The notes: generated by a model not told the origin, from the letters alone. A stretch of DNA of 64,000 nt from Lachnospiraceae bacterium (GCA_017405805.1 JAFQZU010000008.1:1-64000); one strand, 5' to 3'; positions 43,890-53,309 are shown, numbered from the stretch's first letter. Numbers and translations: made by a program.

Positions 43890-44521
43890 ATCACGGGGAC
43901 CGGGAAAAAGCCCTGGTCTTTCTGCCCGATCAGCGCCTGTCCGCCCGTCAGCGCCGTGATCTCCTGCGCCAGCGCCTGCGCGTTTTCCTGCGGCACGGTG
44001 ATCTCCATGCTGACCTTGTCCGTGTAGGTCTGCCCCGCCGGCTCCAGGTCCTTTTGCCGCAGAAAATACAGGAGCCTGTCCAGCTGGCTGTATTCCACGG
44101 TCACCTCATACACGGTGCACAGGCACATCCTGACCAGCTCCGCGTCTGCGAGGGCCTCCTTGGCCGCCTGGGTATAGGCGCGCACCAGTCCGCCCGTCCC
44201 GAGCAGCGTCCCGCCAAAATACCGCGTCACAATGACCGCGATATTGGTGCACCCCGCCCCGTCCAGGACCTTGAGCATGGGCACGCCGGCCGTCCCCTGG
44301 GGCTCTCCGTCGTCGGAGGCCTTTCTGGAGGATCCGTCGTCTCCCAGGATCCAGGCGCTGCAGTGATGCCTCGCGTCGTAGTATTTCCTGCGGGCCGCCT
44401 GCAGAAGCGCCGCCGCCTCCTCTTCGCTCTCCACGTGGTGAACCTCCCCGATAAAGCGGGAACGCTTTTCGATGTACTCTCCCGCGCCGGATCCCCTGAT
44501 CGTCAGATAGCTCTGTACCAT
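43886..44521 (-). CDS. YigZ/IMPACT family protein (UPF0029)
   Basis: 211 residues. N-terminal IMPACT domain shows EKRSRFIGEVHHVESEEEAAALLQAARRKYYDARHHCSAWILG, DDGEPQGTAGVPML and the invariant VIVTRYFGGTLLGTGGLVRAY; the C-terminal DUF1949-like ferredoxin fold follows. Family function is unsettled; a link to translation regulation is proposed from eukaryotic IMPACT. ATG 44521 with GGGAGGAG upstream. Confidence 0.92.
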   Translation of the reverse strand: MVQSYLTIRGSGAGEYIEKRSRFIGEVHHVESEEEAAALLQAARRKYYDARHHCSAWILGDDGSSRKASDDGEPQGTAGVPMLKVLDGAGCTNIAVIVTRYFGGTLLGTGGLVRAYTQAAKEALADAELVRMCLCTVYEVTVEYSQLDRLLYFLRQKDLEPAGQTYTDKVSMEITVPQENAQALAQEITALTGGQALIGQKDQGFFPVPVI

Positions 44522-44555
44522 ACCCTTGTACTCCTCCCGTCAGCCTTCTTTTTAC

Positions 44556-44585
44556 AGTATAAATCAAAGCCGTCTTTTCCCGCAA
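44556..44585 (-). promoter_or_regulatory. Possible promoter for the YigZ-family gene
   Basis: TTGCGG (44580-44585) and TATACT (44556-44561) spaced 18 bp on the minus strand, about 30 bases before the start codon. Confidence 0.5.
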
Positions 44586-44691
44586 TGTTTTACTGTTTTA
44601 AGGCACTTGTGACAATTTGGCAGGCGCTTATTACCGCCATATTAAGCCCCTGTTAACAAAGAATGAAGTCCTTTATTCCGCTGTTTTCTTT

Positions 44692-44700
44692 TGCTATAAT
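44692..44700 (+). promoter_or_regulatory. Extended -10 promoter for the PBP gene
   Basis: TGC followed by consensus TATAAT (44695-44700). The -35 region (TTTATT) is poor, typical of extended -10 promoters. Start codon is 42 bases downstream. Confidence 0.65.
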
Positions 44701-44742
44701 ACGGAAATAACGGGCACAGCCAATTATGAAAGGAAGCATTAT

Positions 44743-47268
44743 ATGAATTTCGGTAGAAGCGGAATCAAAGCCCGCAGGGAATACCTGCGTTCCCGCAGCA
44801 GAAAGCGCGCCGCCAAGCTCATCCTCGGCGCGGGGCAGCTGATCCTGATCGTGATCATGGGCGTCTGCCTTGCTGTCGGGAGTCTTTGCGTCGGCGCCTT
44901 CCGCGGCGTTCTGGAGAGCGCGCCCGACATGGGCGAGATCGACGTCAGTCCCAAGGGCTACTCCTCTTTTGTCTACGACATCACGGGGACACAGATTGCA
45001 AAACTGGTCTCCACGGACTCCAACCGTCTTCCTGTCTCCTCCGATATGATCACCCCCGACCTGGCACATGCTTTTGTCGCGATCGAGGACGAGCGTTTCT
45101 ATGAGCATCACGGGATCGACGTACCCGGCATAGTCCGTGCAGCCGTACTGGGCATCACGAGCGGCAGGTTCTCGGAGGGCGCAAGTACCATCACGCAGCA
45201 GCTGATCAAGAACAACGTCTTCACGGGTTGGACGAGCGAGACCTCTACGGAGAGGATCAAGAGAAAGCTCCAGGAGCAGTACCTGGCCCTGGACCTGGAA
45301 AAGAGAATGAGCAAGGACGAGATCCTGCTCAATTACCTCAATACCATCAACCTCGGACATAACACGCTGGGCGTGGAAGCGGCTTCCAAGCGCTATTTTG
45401 ACAAGTCCTGCAACGAGCTGACCATCTCCGAGTGCGCCGTTCTGGCGGCCATTCCCCAGAATCCGTCGCAGTACGACCCCATCGTCTTCCCCGAATCCAA
45501 CGCGGAGCGCCGCGACCTCGTGCTGCAGTACATGCAGAACCAGGGCTACATCACCCAGGCCGACTATGAGGAGGCCAAAGCAGACGATGTATATACGCGC
45601 ATCCGGGATATCAACGTGGAGAAATCCCAGGAGGAGAACCAGATCAACTCCTATTTCGTGGACGCCCTCACCGACCAGATCCTGGCGGATCTGCAGGAGG
45701 AGGCCGGCATGACCGAGGACGAGGCCTATGCGGAGCTCTACAGCGGCGGCCTTGAGATCATCGCCACCCAGGACCCTGAAATCCAGGCCATCTGTGACGA
45801 GGAGTGCGCCGAGGATTCGGGCAACTATCCCGATTACGTGCGCTATATCCTGCATTACAGCGAGCCTTTCGTCAGGGAGGACGGAAGCACCATTACCTAC
45901 AACAGTTACGACCTGTCCAACTGGCTGGCGGAACAGGGCTGGGATTCCGACCTCATGTACAGCGACATCGACGAAGCCTACTCCGATGTGGCCGATTTCC
46001 GCGAAGCCAACGGCATTACGGGAGAGATGAAGGAAAGCGCCGTATATCTGGCGCCGCAGCCCGAGATCTCGCTGACCGTCTCGGACCAGACCACGGGCCA
46101 TGTGCTGGCCATCGTGGGCGGACGCGGTGAGAAGAGCGCCAACCGCACGCTGAACCGCGCCACCGACTCCATGCGCCAGCCCGGATCCACCTTCAAGATC
46201 CCCACCACATACGCTCCCGCCCTGGACACCGGCGATTTCACGCTGGCATCCTCCCAGGTGGACGAGGAGTATGAGTATTCCAGCGGAATCCCCGTGAAAA
46301 ACTGGTACCGCGGCTACCGCGGACTCTCCACGCTCCGTCAGGGTATCGTACAGTCCATGAACATCGTCGCCGTCAAAACACTCACTGACATCACGCCCCG
46401 CCTGGGCTATGAATACGCCCAGCAGTTCGGGATCAACACACTGGTGGACGGCGAGGAGATCGACGGCAAAGTCTTCACGGACGTCAACCAGACCCTCGCG
46501 CTCGGCGGCATCACCTACGGCGTCAAGAACATCGAGCTCAACGCCTGCTACGCGACGATCGCCAACGGCGGCGAGTACATCGAGCCCAAGCTCTACACCA
46601 CTGTCAAGGATCACGACGGCAACATCATCCTCGACTCCAGCCAGAACGCGGAGCACCGCAGAGTCATCAAAGAGACTACTGCATGGCTTCTCACCTCCGC
46701 CATGGAGGATGTCGTAACGGAAGGAACCGGCCGCTCCGTCAACTTCGGTACCACCGCCATCGCCGGCAAGACCGGTACCACTTCCGATGAGAACGACGTC
46801 TGGTTCTCGGGCTACACGCCCCGCTACACCGCCACGACCTGGGCCGGCTACGACAACAACATGGACCTCACTTCCACCCAGGAGCAGGCCCTCGCCAGAG
46901 ATATCTGGCGCGCTGTCATGGAGCGTCTCCCCGGCAACGACGAGGAGGAAGAGTTTGAGATGCCCGAGGGGATCGAGACCGCTACGGTCTGCAAAGTCTC
47001 CGGCCAGAGACCTTTTGGCGGCGTCTGCCCGGCCGTCACCGAGTATTTCACCGAGGACACCGTGCCCGAGTCCAACGAGTGGTGCCAAGTCCATTACGAG
47101 GAATATGAGGAGATGAAGCGCGAGGAAGAGGAAGAGCGCGAGAGACAGGAAGAGGAAGAACGCAAGAAGAAAGAGGCCGAAGAGGCAGCCAAGGCTGCAA
47201 CGGCGGCCAAGTCCGACAATCCGGCGGCAGCCCCGGCAGATGCTGTGCCCGCGGGAGCGGCGGAGTAA
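44743..47268 (+). CDS. Class A penicillin-binding protein (PBP1A-type)
   Basis: Bifunctional peptidoglycan glycosyltransferase and transpeptidase. Short basic cytoplasmic N-terminus, one membrane anchor (about residues 26-49), GT51 domain with catalytic Glu in AIEDERFYEHHG (about 115) and EGASTITQQLIKNN, then the transpeptidase domain: STFK (Ser about 481), SMN, and KTGTT (about 675). The C-terminal 60 residues are a charged Glu/Arg/Lys coiled stretch ending in Ala/Pro. 841 residues from ATG 44743 with AAAGGA upstream. Monocistronic, with promoter and terminator. Confidence 0.96.
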   Translation: MNFGRSGIKARREYLRSRSRKRAAKLILGAGQLILIVIMGVCLAVGSLCVGAFRGVLESAPDMGEIDVSPKGYSSFVYDITGTQIAKLVSTDSNRLPVSSDMITPDLAHAFVAIEDERFYEHHGIDVPGIVRAAVLGITSGRFSEGASTITQQLIKNNVFTGWTSETSTERIKRKLQEQYLALDLEKRMSKDEILLNYLNTINLGHNTLGVEAASKRYFDKSCNELTISECAVLAAIPQNPSQYDPIVFPESNAERRDLVLQYMQNQGYITQADYEEAKADDVYTRIRDINVEKSQEENQINSYFVDALTDQILADLQEEAGMTEDEAYAELYSGGLEIIATQDPEIQAICDEECAEDSGNYPDYVRYILHYSEPFVREDGSTITYNSYDLSNWLAEQGWDSDLMYSDIDEAYSDVADFREANGITGEMKESAVYLAPQPEISLTVSDQTTGHVLAIVGGRGEKSANRTLNRATDSMRQPGSTFKIPTTYAPALDTGDFTLASSQVDEEYEYSSGIPVKNWYRGYRGLSTLRQGIVQSMNIVAVKTLTDITPRLGYEYAQQFGINTLVDGEEIDGKVFTDVNQTLALGGITYGVKNIELNACYATIANGGEYIEPKLYTTVKDHDGNIILDSSQNAEHRRVIKETTAWLLTSAMEDVVTEGTGRSVNFGTTAIAGKTGTTSDENDVWFSGYTPRYTATTWAGYDNNMDLTSTQEQALARDIWRAVMERLPGNDEEEEFEMPEGIETATVCKVSGQRPFGGVCPAVTEYFTEDTVPESNEWCQVHYEEYEEMKREEEEERERQEEEERKKKEAEEAAKAATAAKSDNPAAAPADAVPAGAAE

Positions 47269-47300
47269 ATGATATAGCAAGAGGCATCTTCATCTAACAA

Positions 47301-47330
47301 AAAAGGATCCGCAGAACTGCGGATCCTTTT
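47301..47330. terminator. Bidirectional terminator
   Basis: Perfect 14-bp stem AAAAGGATCCGCAG/CTGCGGATCCTTTT with a 2-base loop, T runs on both strands. It lies between the convergent ends of the PBP gene and the YfhO gene. Confidence 0.93.
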
Positions 47331-47348
47331 CTTATTCAGGACAGAAAT

Positions 47349-49628
47349 TCAACCCCTCTTCTTCCTCCCCACAACCCACGCGCCGATCAGAACAAGAAGC
47401 GATACCGCCGAAAGCAACGCCCCTGCCCGCAGCCCGGGCGTGTGATACACAAACCGGATCTCGTGCGCCCCGGCCGGAACCGCAAGTGCAGTTAAGCCGC
47501 CTGTGTTGATGGTCTGCGCAGGCGCATCATCGATCGTCACCTTCCATCCCGGTTCATTGGGAACCGAGAAAAAGACAACGGTATCCTTCTCATAGTCGCA
47601 GGCACAGGCGAAGCCATGACTGTTTCTTTCAAAATCCTGTACGCCGTTTTCTATATTTTGCTCTATCACAGCGGAGAGGTCCTCAGCCAGATCCTGTTCC
47701 ATACCGTCAGGCTCTTTTCTCTCCAGATACGGGCTTACCAGTGCTTCCTCCTCGTCATTGATCACGATCGCATGAAGGAGCGCGATCCCTCTGTCTTTGA
47801 GTGCGATCCTGAACAGGTCGCTTTTGAGGATATAGTGATCGACTGAATACCCGATCGGACAGGCAGGCTGCTCCGTGACATACCAGTCTGTTCCGTTGAC
47901 CTGTGCCCGCAGATGGACCGGCGCCGCCTCCGGCTGCCCCTCTTTTAAGACGAACTTTGCGCCAAAAAGCGCCGCGAGCCCGGGCGTCTCATCCTTCCGG
48001 ATCGAAAAAATACTCGAATAATGCTCAAATATCTCGTTAAATTCGAAGCGGCAGTTGCTGCATGTGGAAGTAAACGCTCCCACGCCGCCGATATCTCCTG
48101 TCAGGGTGAGCAGATTGGCGTTGTCTTCCAGTTCATACCTGTACTGATCGTCGATCACATCCAGCTGCTGCGCCAGCGCATACTTCCCCATAATGCTCTC
48201 CGTCGACTCCGAATGGATCCGGTAGATATAGATGACGAAGGCCGTCATCAGGCAGGCACAAGCGGAAAGGCCCGCGACAAGGACCGCTCCCCGATGCTTC
48301 TTTACGGCTGTAATAACGATATACAAAAAGACAAGGCCCGCTCCCGCCGCAGCCACAAGGAACAGGAAGCGCCTGGGGTGCCATATCAGCTGCCCGTAGG
48401 TGCCTTTTTTATCCGACAGGCGGACGAAGAGATAGTAAGCGGCCAGAAGGCCGGCATTGCACAGGATCCCTGTTCTTACGGGGTACGATTCCGGGTTTTT
48501 CAGAACATACACGGATGCCAGTACGCCGATCAGGACAAACATGTACCACCATCTCTGATAGTTGCGCGTAAAGAGCGAAAAGCCCGAGGAAAGGTACGGG
48601 CTGAAGGAAATGACTGTCAGCAGGACCAGAAAAGCACTGAGACGGTTTCTCTTCTTCAGGATATAGGCAATGCATAGCGAGATGCCGCAAAGGGGGAGCC
48701 AGCAGGCCGTGGAATTCCACTCCGCGTTGTAAATGGCCGACTGATTGCTCATCGCTTCTCCCGGAAGCAGGATCCCTTTCACGAAGTACAAAAAGTCCTC
48801 CATGATCGGAAATATATCCGTTCTCCAGGTCAGACGGGAATCCGTTCTCGGATTTCCGAGAATGTAAATTATGCTGGGCACAAAAAGAACGCCTGCCATC
48901 CCCACGCCAAGGCATCCGCAGAGAAGGCATTTCAGTGTATCGGAGAGGAAGCTTTTCTTGTCGGAAAAGTGGCGGAACAGAAAGTAGAGGACACAGAATA
49001 TGACCTGCCCGATGAAAAAGTAATAGTTCACGAGGCAGTTAATGAATACGGCGCCCGTAAAGATCCGCTTGTCATCGTCCCGGATGAGTTTTTCCAGGCC
49101 CAGCAGAAGAAGCGGGAACAGTGCGACCACATCGTGAAAATGGTAGAATTCGATCGCCGCCGCGGAGAAGCCGGAGAAAGCGTACATTACGGCGCCGAAG
49201 ACTTCCTGCCACTCTCCCTTGCCCGTGCAGTATTTCAGATACAGGTACGCCGTTCCCCCTGCCACGGCGTATTTAAGCATATAGACCCAGCCGATCAGAT
49301 ACGGGAGCATGGTCCGGGGAAACAGAAACGTGATCCAGGAAAAAGGGCTCCCCAGCACATAGAAGCTGAAGCCGTTGACAAAGGAGGCGCCGATGTCCAG
49401 ATTCCAGCACCACTCTCCCGGGTCGGCCTGTTTGAGAAAGCCGTTTACCTGGTTCGGAAAGGTCAGCTGCTGTGTATTGAAGTCATCTCGCAGCGTAAAA
49501 GCGCCCTTCCCGGCCGCTATAAAATAAATAAATGAAAAGAAAGCGATTACAAAGCAGAGCAGGATGCATCTCCAAAAATTCCTGTCAATCAGCTTCTCGT
49601 TCCTGGCTATATGATTTCTTCTTTTCAT
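47349..49628 (-). CDS. YfhO-family polytopic membrane protein
   Basis: About 759 residues. N-terminal half has around ten hydrophobic helices of GT-C type (ILLCFVIAFFSFIYFIAAG; FRDDFNTQQLTFPNQ with acidic residues in the first loop). The C-terminal part is an extracytoplasmic beta-rich domain ending GWKVTIDDAPAQTINTGGLTALAVPAGAHEIRFVYHTPGLRAGALLS, the YfhO signature, followed by a last membrane helix. In B. subtilis and Listeria relatives transfer sugars to teichoic acids at the outer face. ATG 49628 is chosen, as the extension to 49721 lies in the glycosyltransferase gene. Third gene of the SGNH-GT-YfhO cassette. Confidence 0.85.
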   Translation of the reverse strand: MKRRNHIARNEKLIDRNFWRCILLCFVIAFFSFIYFIAAGKGAFTLRDDFNTQQLTFPNQVNGFLKQADPGEWCWNLDIGASFVNGFSFYVLGSPFSWITFLFPRTMLPYLIGWVYMLKYAVAGGTAYLYLKYCTGKGEWQEVFGAVMYAFSGFSAAAIEFYHFHDVVALFPLLLLGLEKLIRDDDKRIFTGAVFINCLVNYYFFIGQVIFCVLYFLFRHFSDKKSFLSDTLKCLLCGCLGVGMAGVLFVPSIIYILGNPRTDSRLTWRTDIFPIMEDFLYFVKGILLPGEAMSNQSAIYNAEWNSTACWLPLCGISLCIAYILKKRNRLSAFLVLLTVISFSPYLSSGFSLFTRNYQRWWYMFVLIGVLASVYVLKNPESYPVRTGILCNAGLLAAYYLFVRLSDKKGTYGQLIWHPRRFLFLVAAAGAGLVFLYIVITAVKKHRGAVLVAGLSACACLMTAFVIYIYRIHSESTESIMGKYALAQQLDVIDDQYRYELEDNANLLTLTGDIGGVGAFTSTCSNCRFEFNEIFEHYSSIFSIRKDETPGLAALFGAKFVLKEGQPEAAPVHLRAQVNGTDWYVTEQPACPIGYSVDHYILKSDLFRIALKDRGIALLHAIVINDEEEALVSPYLERKEPDGMEQDLAEDLSAVIEQNIENGVQDFERNSHGFACACDYEKDTVVFFSVPNEPGWKVTIDDAPAQTINTGGLTALAVPAGAHEIRFVYHTPGLRAGALLSAVSLLVLIGAWVVGRKKRG

Positions 49629-50688
49629 TTTCACAGTGGTCTCTGCAGTATATACTGCCTGTTCTTTCGCTGATGATATATCTGGGACGATGCTTGACTT
49701 CCAGATATGTTTTGCCGACATATTCTCCGATGACGCCCAGACCGATCAGCTGCATGCCTCCCAAAAAGCACATGATGCAGATCATGCTTGCCCAGCCGTT
49801 CACCGTATTTCCCAGAAAATAGCAGACAACGGACCAAATGACACCGATGATGCTGAAAAAAGCCACCGCAAAGCCCAGTGTGGTGATGAGCCGGATCGGT
49901 CGGATCGACAGGCTCGTTATCCCGTCAAAAGCCAGCGCCAGCATTTTCCCCAGAGGATAGTGGCTGTCCCCGGCCAGTCTCTCGTTTCGCTCATAGTAGA
50001 CGGAACTGCTCTTGAACCCTACCATCGGAAACAGGCCTCTCAGAAAGAGGTTAACTTCCTGATAGTTCGAGAATTCGTCCAGCACACGTTTTGACACCAG
50101 CCTGTAATCCGCATGGTTGAAAACGACCTCCGCCCCCATGCAGTGAAGGAGCTTATAAAACCCTTCTGCGGTCGCTCTCTTGAACCACGTGTCTGTTTTG
50201 CGGCTGGAGCGGACGCCGTATACGATCTCGCTTCCCTTCCTGTACTCTTCGACCATCCTGTCCATGGCGCTGATATCGTCCTGCCCGTCGCAGTCGATCG
50301 AGATCGTAATGTCGCAGTACTCTCTCGCTTCCATCAGACCGGCGAGGACCGCGTTCTGATGCCCCCTGTTCCGGCTCTGGGAGATGCCGATAAAATGCGC
50401 ATCCCGGCGGGAAAGCGCCTGGATGATCTCCCAGGTGCTGTCAGAAGAGCCGTCATTCACAAAGAGGATCCTGCTCCTGTCGTCCACATGGCCTGCCCGG
50501 ATCATGCTGTTTAACTGATCCAGAAACATTTCGCAGGTGATGGGCAGGACTTTCTCTTCGTTGTAGCAGGGAATGATCATCCAGAGAACCGGGACAGCCC
50601 TGCTTCTCTCAGCGCTGTTTTCTTTCTTCTCTTCGACGTTCACGCTCTTCCCGCAATGCTCTGTCTCGTTCCTCTTCAATGTTTCCAA
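49585..50688 (-). CDS. Polyprenyl-phosphate glycosyltransferase (GT2, GtrB/CsbB-like)
   Basis: Transfers a sugar from a nucleotide to undecaprenyl phosphate at the cytoplasmic face. GT2 domain: IIPCYNEEKVLP, VNDGSSDSTWEII, SRNRGHQNAVLAGL, ISIDCDGQDD (DxD region) and NHADYRLVSKRVLDEF; two C-terminal membrane helices (about residues 262-325) and the GtrB-type ending GVIGEYVGKTYLEVKHRPRYII. Start TTG 50688 (AAAGGGA upstream) overlaps the SGNH gene by 80 bases; a GTG at 50643 is also possible. It would supply the lipid-linked sugar used by the YfhO protein. Confidence 0.88.
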   Translation of the reverse strand: METLKRNETEHCGKSVNVEEKKENSAERSRAVPVLWMIIPCYNEEKVLPITCEMFLDQLNSMIRAGHVDDRSRILFVNDGSSDSTWEIIQALSRRDAHFIGISQSRNRGHQNAVLAGLMEAREYCDITISIDCDGQDDISAMDRMVEEYRKGSEIVYGVRSSRKTDTWFKRATAEGFYKLLHCMGAEVVFNHADYRLVSKRVLDEFSNYQEVNLFLRGLFPMVGFKSSSVYYERNERLAGDSHYPLGKMLALAFDGITSLSIRPIRLITTLGFAVAFFSIIGVIWSVVCYFLGNTVNGWASMICIMCFLGGMQLIGLGVIGEYVGKTYLEVKHRPRYIISERTGSIYCRDHCENEKKKSYSQEREAD

Positions 50689-51658
50689 AATATGTCCCTT
50701 TCATTTCCGCGACCAGTTTGTCGAAAGCTTTCGCCTGAACGTCCCAGTCCGCGTAATCGGGATCACCTCTGTGATCCTCTGCCAGGTTTTCAGATTTTAT
50801 GTACTCTGCCAGGTACCTGGTAACCTTTCTGGCCCCGAACAGATTCATGTGGTCGCCGCCGTCCGTCGTATCCGTGGACCAGTCGATGCCGAGTTCCGGA
50901 ATATCCTCGTTGAGATTGAAATAGGCGAGGCCGTTCTCCTCTGCGCAATCCGACAGCAGCTTGCAGCGGTCATGATTATAGTTTGCCGCAGAGGGCGCAC
51001 TGTAAAGAATGAGGGTGATATCATGTTTATCACAGTACTCTTTGAGCATGTCAAAATGCTCTCTGATGATCGGCTTGATCTCCATCAGCATGGTCCAGTG
51101 AAACTTCTGGTCCATGTAATAGCCGTCTTCATAAGGCGTGCACGTCTCGTTGATCAGATACCCCTTGTAATACCGCCTGACACCTTCCAGTTCAAACGGC
51201 TGTTTCCAGAGATTATGATAACGCAGACCCGAGAAATGGTAATAGATTTCCTGTGCGACAATTGTCTGTAATTCCTCCATCATGTTGTACCGGAAAAAAA
51301 GGCCTGTCTCTAAAAGCAGGACCTTGGGATTCTGGTATCTGTCAAAAAGCTTTGCGTGATAATACGCCTCCCCCATCCGGAGGCCGTCGGAGCCGAAATT
51401 GTAGGAAGTGAATCCGTACTCCTTCCAGAGATCCATGGGAGAAAAGCCCATCACGGACAGGCTGTCTCCCATACAGACAATATCGATCGTATTTTCCTTT
51501 TCTAAAGTGATGGCTCCGATCCTGCCCGTTCTGTCCTGCAGCCGGTTCAGGGGAAACCAGTAGGCCGGTGAGAAAGGGATCTCCAAAAGCCGGATCAGGA
51601 TTGCCAGTATTATTAAAAAGATTGCTATTTTTCCGAATACACGCGCTTTTTGTTTCAA
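50609..51658 (-). CDS. Membrane-anchored SGNH/GDSL-like hydrolase
   Basis: 349 residues. N-terminal membrane anchor (about residues 9-27), then an SGNH-type fold with the nucleophile motif VCMGDSLSVMGFSP (Ser about 68) and a C-terminal DHMNLFGARKVTRYL with the Asp-x-x-... His-like pair. This layout is seen in DltD/AlgX-type proteins that add or remove acyl groups on envelope polymers. The last 25 residues are very charged (Glu/Arg). Start TTG 51658; the ribosome binding site is weak. First gene of the cassette, with a strong promoter. Confidence 0.8.
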   Translation of the reverse strand: MKQKARVFGKIAIFLIILAILIRLLEIPFSPAYWFPLNRLQDRTGRIGAITLEKENTIDIVCMGDSLSVMGFSPMDLWKEYGFTSYNFGSDGLRMGEAYYHAKLFDRYQNPKVLLLETGLFFRYNMMEELQTIVAQEIYYHFSGLRYHNLWKQPFELEGVRRYYKGYLINETCTPYEDGYYMDQKFHWTMLMEIKPIIREHFDMLKEYCDKHDITLILYSAPSAANYNHDRCKLLSDCAEENGLAYFNLNEDIPELGIDWSTDTTDGGDHMNLFGARKVTRYLAEYIKSENLAEDHRGDPDYADWDVQAKAFDKLVAEMKGTYFGNIEEERDRALREERERRREERKQR

Positions 51659-51710
51659 CTATCCGTTACCTGCATGATGAGATCATCTACTTTAAGTCAT
51701 TATCTTCATA

Positions 51711-51739
51711 AGTATAACGCGGAACCGCATTTATGACAA
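51711..51739 (-). promoter_or_regulatory. Promoter of the SGNH-GT-YfhO cassette
   Basis: TTGTCA (51734-51739) and TATACT (51711-51716) with an exact 17-bp spacer on the minus strand, about 50 bases before the TTG start. Confidence 0.8.
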
Positions 51740-51749
51740 TTCCTTTGTA

Positions 51750-53123
51750 CTATACCAGCTCTGCCAGGTGATCCGCCACAAATACCCCGCTTGCCGACGC
51801 ATGCGAAAGCGAATGCGTGACGCCGCTCCCGTCGCCGATCACAAACAGACCGGGGTGATTCGTCTCCAGATGATTGTCCAGCTTCACTTCCATGTTGTAG
51901 AACTTGACCTCCACGCCGTACAGCAGCGTATCGTTATTGGCCGTGCCGGGGGCGATCTTGTCGAGGGCGTAGATCATCTCGATGATCCCGTCCAGGATCC
52001 GCTTGGGAAGGACCAGGCTCAGGTCGCCGGGCGTCGCCTGGAGCGTCGGACGGACCGTCCCCTCCTCAATGCGCTGCCGGTTGCTCCTTCTTCCGCGCTC
52101 GAGATCCCCGAAGCGCTGCACGATGACGCCGCCGCCCAGCATGTTGGACAGGCGCGCGATGCTCTCGCCGTAGCCGTTGCTGTCCTTGAAGGGGTCGGAG
52201 AAGTGCTTGGAGACGAGCAGGGCAAAATTGGTGTTCTCCGTTTTTTTGTCGGCCCCTTCGAAGCTATGGCCGTTGACGGTCACGATGCCGTTGGTGTTCT
52301 CCGTGACGACGATGCCGTTGGGGTTCATGCAGAAGGTCCTGACGTTATCCTCGAACTTCTCCGTCCGGTAGACGATCTTGCTCTCATAGAGCTCGTCCGT
52401 CAGATGGGAGAAGACTACCGCGGGAAGCTCCACTCTGACGCCCAGATCAACGCGGTTGGACTTGGTGGGGATGTCCAGCTCTCTGCAGACCTGCTCCATC
52501 CACTTGCTGCCGCTGCGGCCGACGGAGACGATGCAGTAGGGCGCTTCGGCCGTCATCTCGTCACAGACCGCCCTGTAGCCGCCGTTCCCCAGTGTCTCGA
52601 TGTGCTCCACGGGCGTTTTGAAGAAGAAATCGATGTGATCCTTCATCTCCTCGTAAAGGTTCTTCAGGACGATGTAATTGATATCGGTCCCCAGATGACG
52701 GACCGAGGCGTCCAGGAGCTGCAGCTTATTCTGGATGCAGATCTTTTTAAAGGCCGTTCCCGCCGTGCTGTAGAGCTTCGTGCCCTCTCCGCCGTGGGAC
52801 ATATTGATCGAATCCACGTATTCCATCAGCTCGACGGCCTTTTTTTTGCCGATGTACTCATAGAGCGTCCCGCCAAAATCATTGGTGATATTATACTTTC
52901 CGTCGCTGAAAGCCCCTGCCCCGCCAAAACCGGACATGATCGAGCAGCTCTCGCACCCGATGCAGTATTTGATCTTCTCCCCGTCGATGGGGCAGCGCCT
53001 GTTCTCGAGTTCCTTTCCCCCTTCAAAGACTGCGATCTTAAGCTCCGGCCGCTTCTTCATGAGCTGGTAGGCGGAAAAAATCCCGCCGGGACCCGCACCG
53101 ATAATGATCACGTCATACTTCAT
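51750..53123 (-). CDS. FAD-dependent dehydrogenase (uncharacterised)
   Basis: 457 residues. N-terminal dinucleotide-binding motif YDVIIIGAGPGGIFSAYQLMKKRPELKIAVFEGG. Then RRCPIDGEKIKYCIGCESCSIMSGFGGAGAFSDGKYN, a four-Cys stretch plus a Gly-rich turn, and a C-terminal flavin motif GLFVIGDGSGVTHSLSHASASGVFVADHL. This arrangement matches the uncharacterised FAD-dependent dehydrogenases of Clostridia; substrate unknown. ATG 53123 has GAAGGGAAAGAAG upstream; the frame extends to 53186 without merit. It stands just upstream of the SGNH cassette, but that cassette has its own promoter. Confidence 0.88.
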   Translation of the reverse strand: MKYDVIIIGAGPGGIFSAYQLMKKRPELKIAVFEGGKELENRRCPIDGEKIKYCIGCESCSIMSGFGGAGAFSDGKYNITNDFGGTLYEYIGKKKAVELMEYVDSINMSHGGEGTKLYSTAGTAFKKICIQNKLQLLDASVRHLGTDINYIVLKNLYEEMKDHIDFFFKTPVEHIETLGNGGYRAVCDEMTAEAPYCIVSVGRSGSKWMEQVCRELDIPTKSNRVDLGVRVELPAVVFSHLTDELYESKIVYRTEKFEDNVRTFCMNPNGIVVTENTNGIVTVNGHSFEGADKKTENTNFALLVSKHFSDPFKDSNGYGESIARLSNMLGGGVIVQRFGDLERGRRSNRQRIEEGTVRPTLQATPGDLSLVLPKRILDGIIEMIYALDKIAPGTANNDTLLYGVEVKFYNMEVKLDNHLETNHPGLFVIGDGSGVTHSLSHASASGVFVADHLAELV

Positions 53124-53175
53124 ATCTTCTTTCCCTTCCTGCAATGATCTGTTTAGAAAAAAATCAGAAATGCGA

Positions 53176-53204
53176 TTGACAAGCATATCCCTCTATGCTA
53201 ATAT
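53176..53204 (+). promoter_or_regulatory. Promoter of tRNA-Thr
   Basis: Perfect TTGACA (53176-53181), 17-bp spacer, TAATAT (53199-53204) with TGC directly before the -10. The tRNA begins 22 bases after the -10. Confidence 0.88.
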
Positions 53205-53225
53205 TACATCGTTGCGTTTGAGTTT

Positions 53226-53298
53226 GCTGGCATAGCACAGTCGGTAGTGCGTCGCATTGGTAGTGCGGAGGTCACGAGTTCGATTCTCGTTGCCAGCT
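53226..53298 (+). tRNA. tRNA-Thr (anticodon GGU)
   Basis: Acceptor GCTGGCA/TGCCAGC, D arm GCACAGTCGGTAGTGC, anticodon stem TCGCA/TGCGG with loop TTGGTAG (anticodon GGT), T arm with AGTTCGATTCT. CCA not encoded. The top pair of the anticodon stem is T-G. Confidence 0.92.
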
Positions 53299-53309
53299 CT
53301 CATAAATCG

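Noticed and set aside
44653-47280. 875-codon minus-strand ORF opposite the PBP gene
   Set aside because: Antisense shadow of an intact class A PBP with conserved motifs, promoter and terminator on the plus strand.
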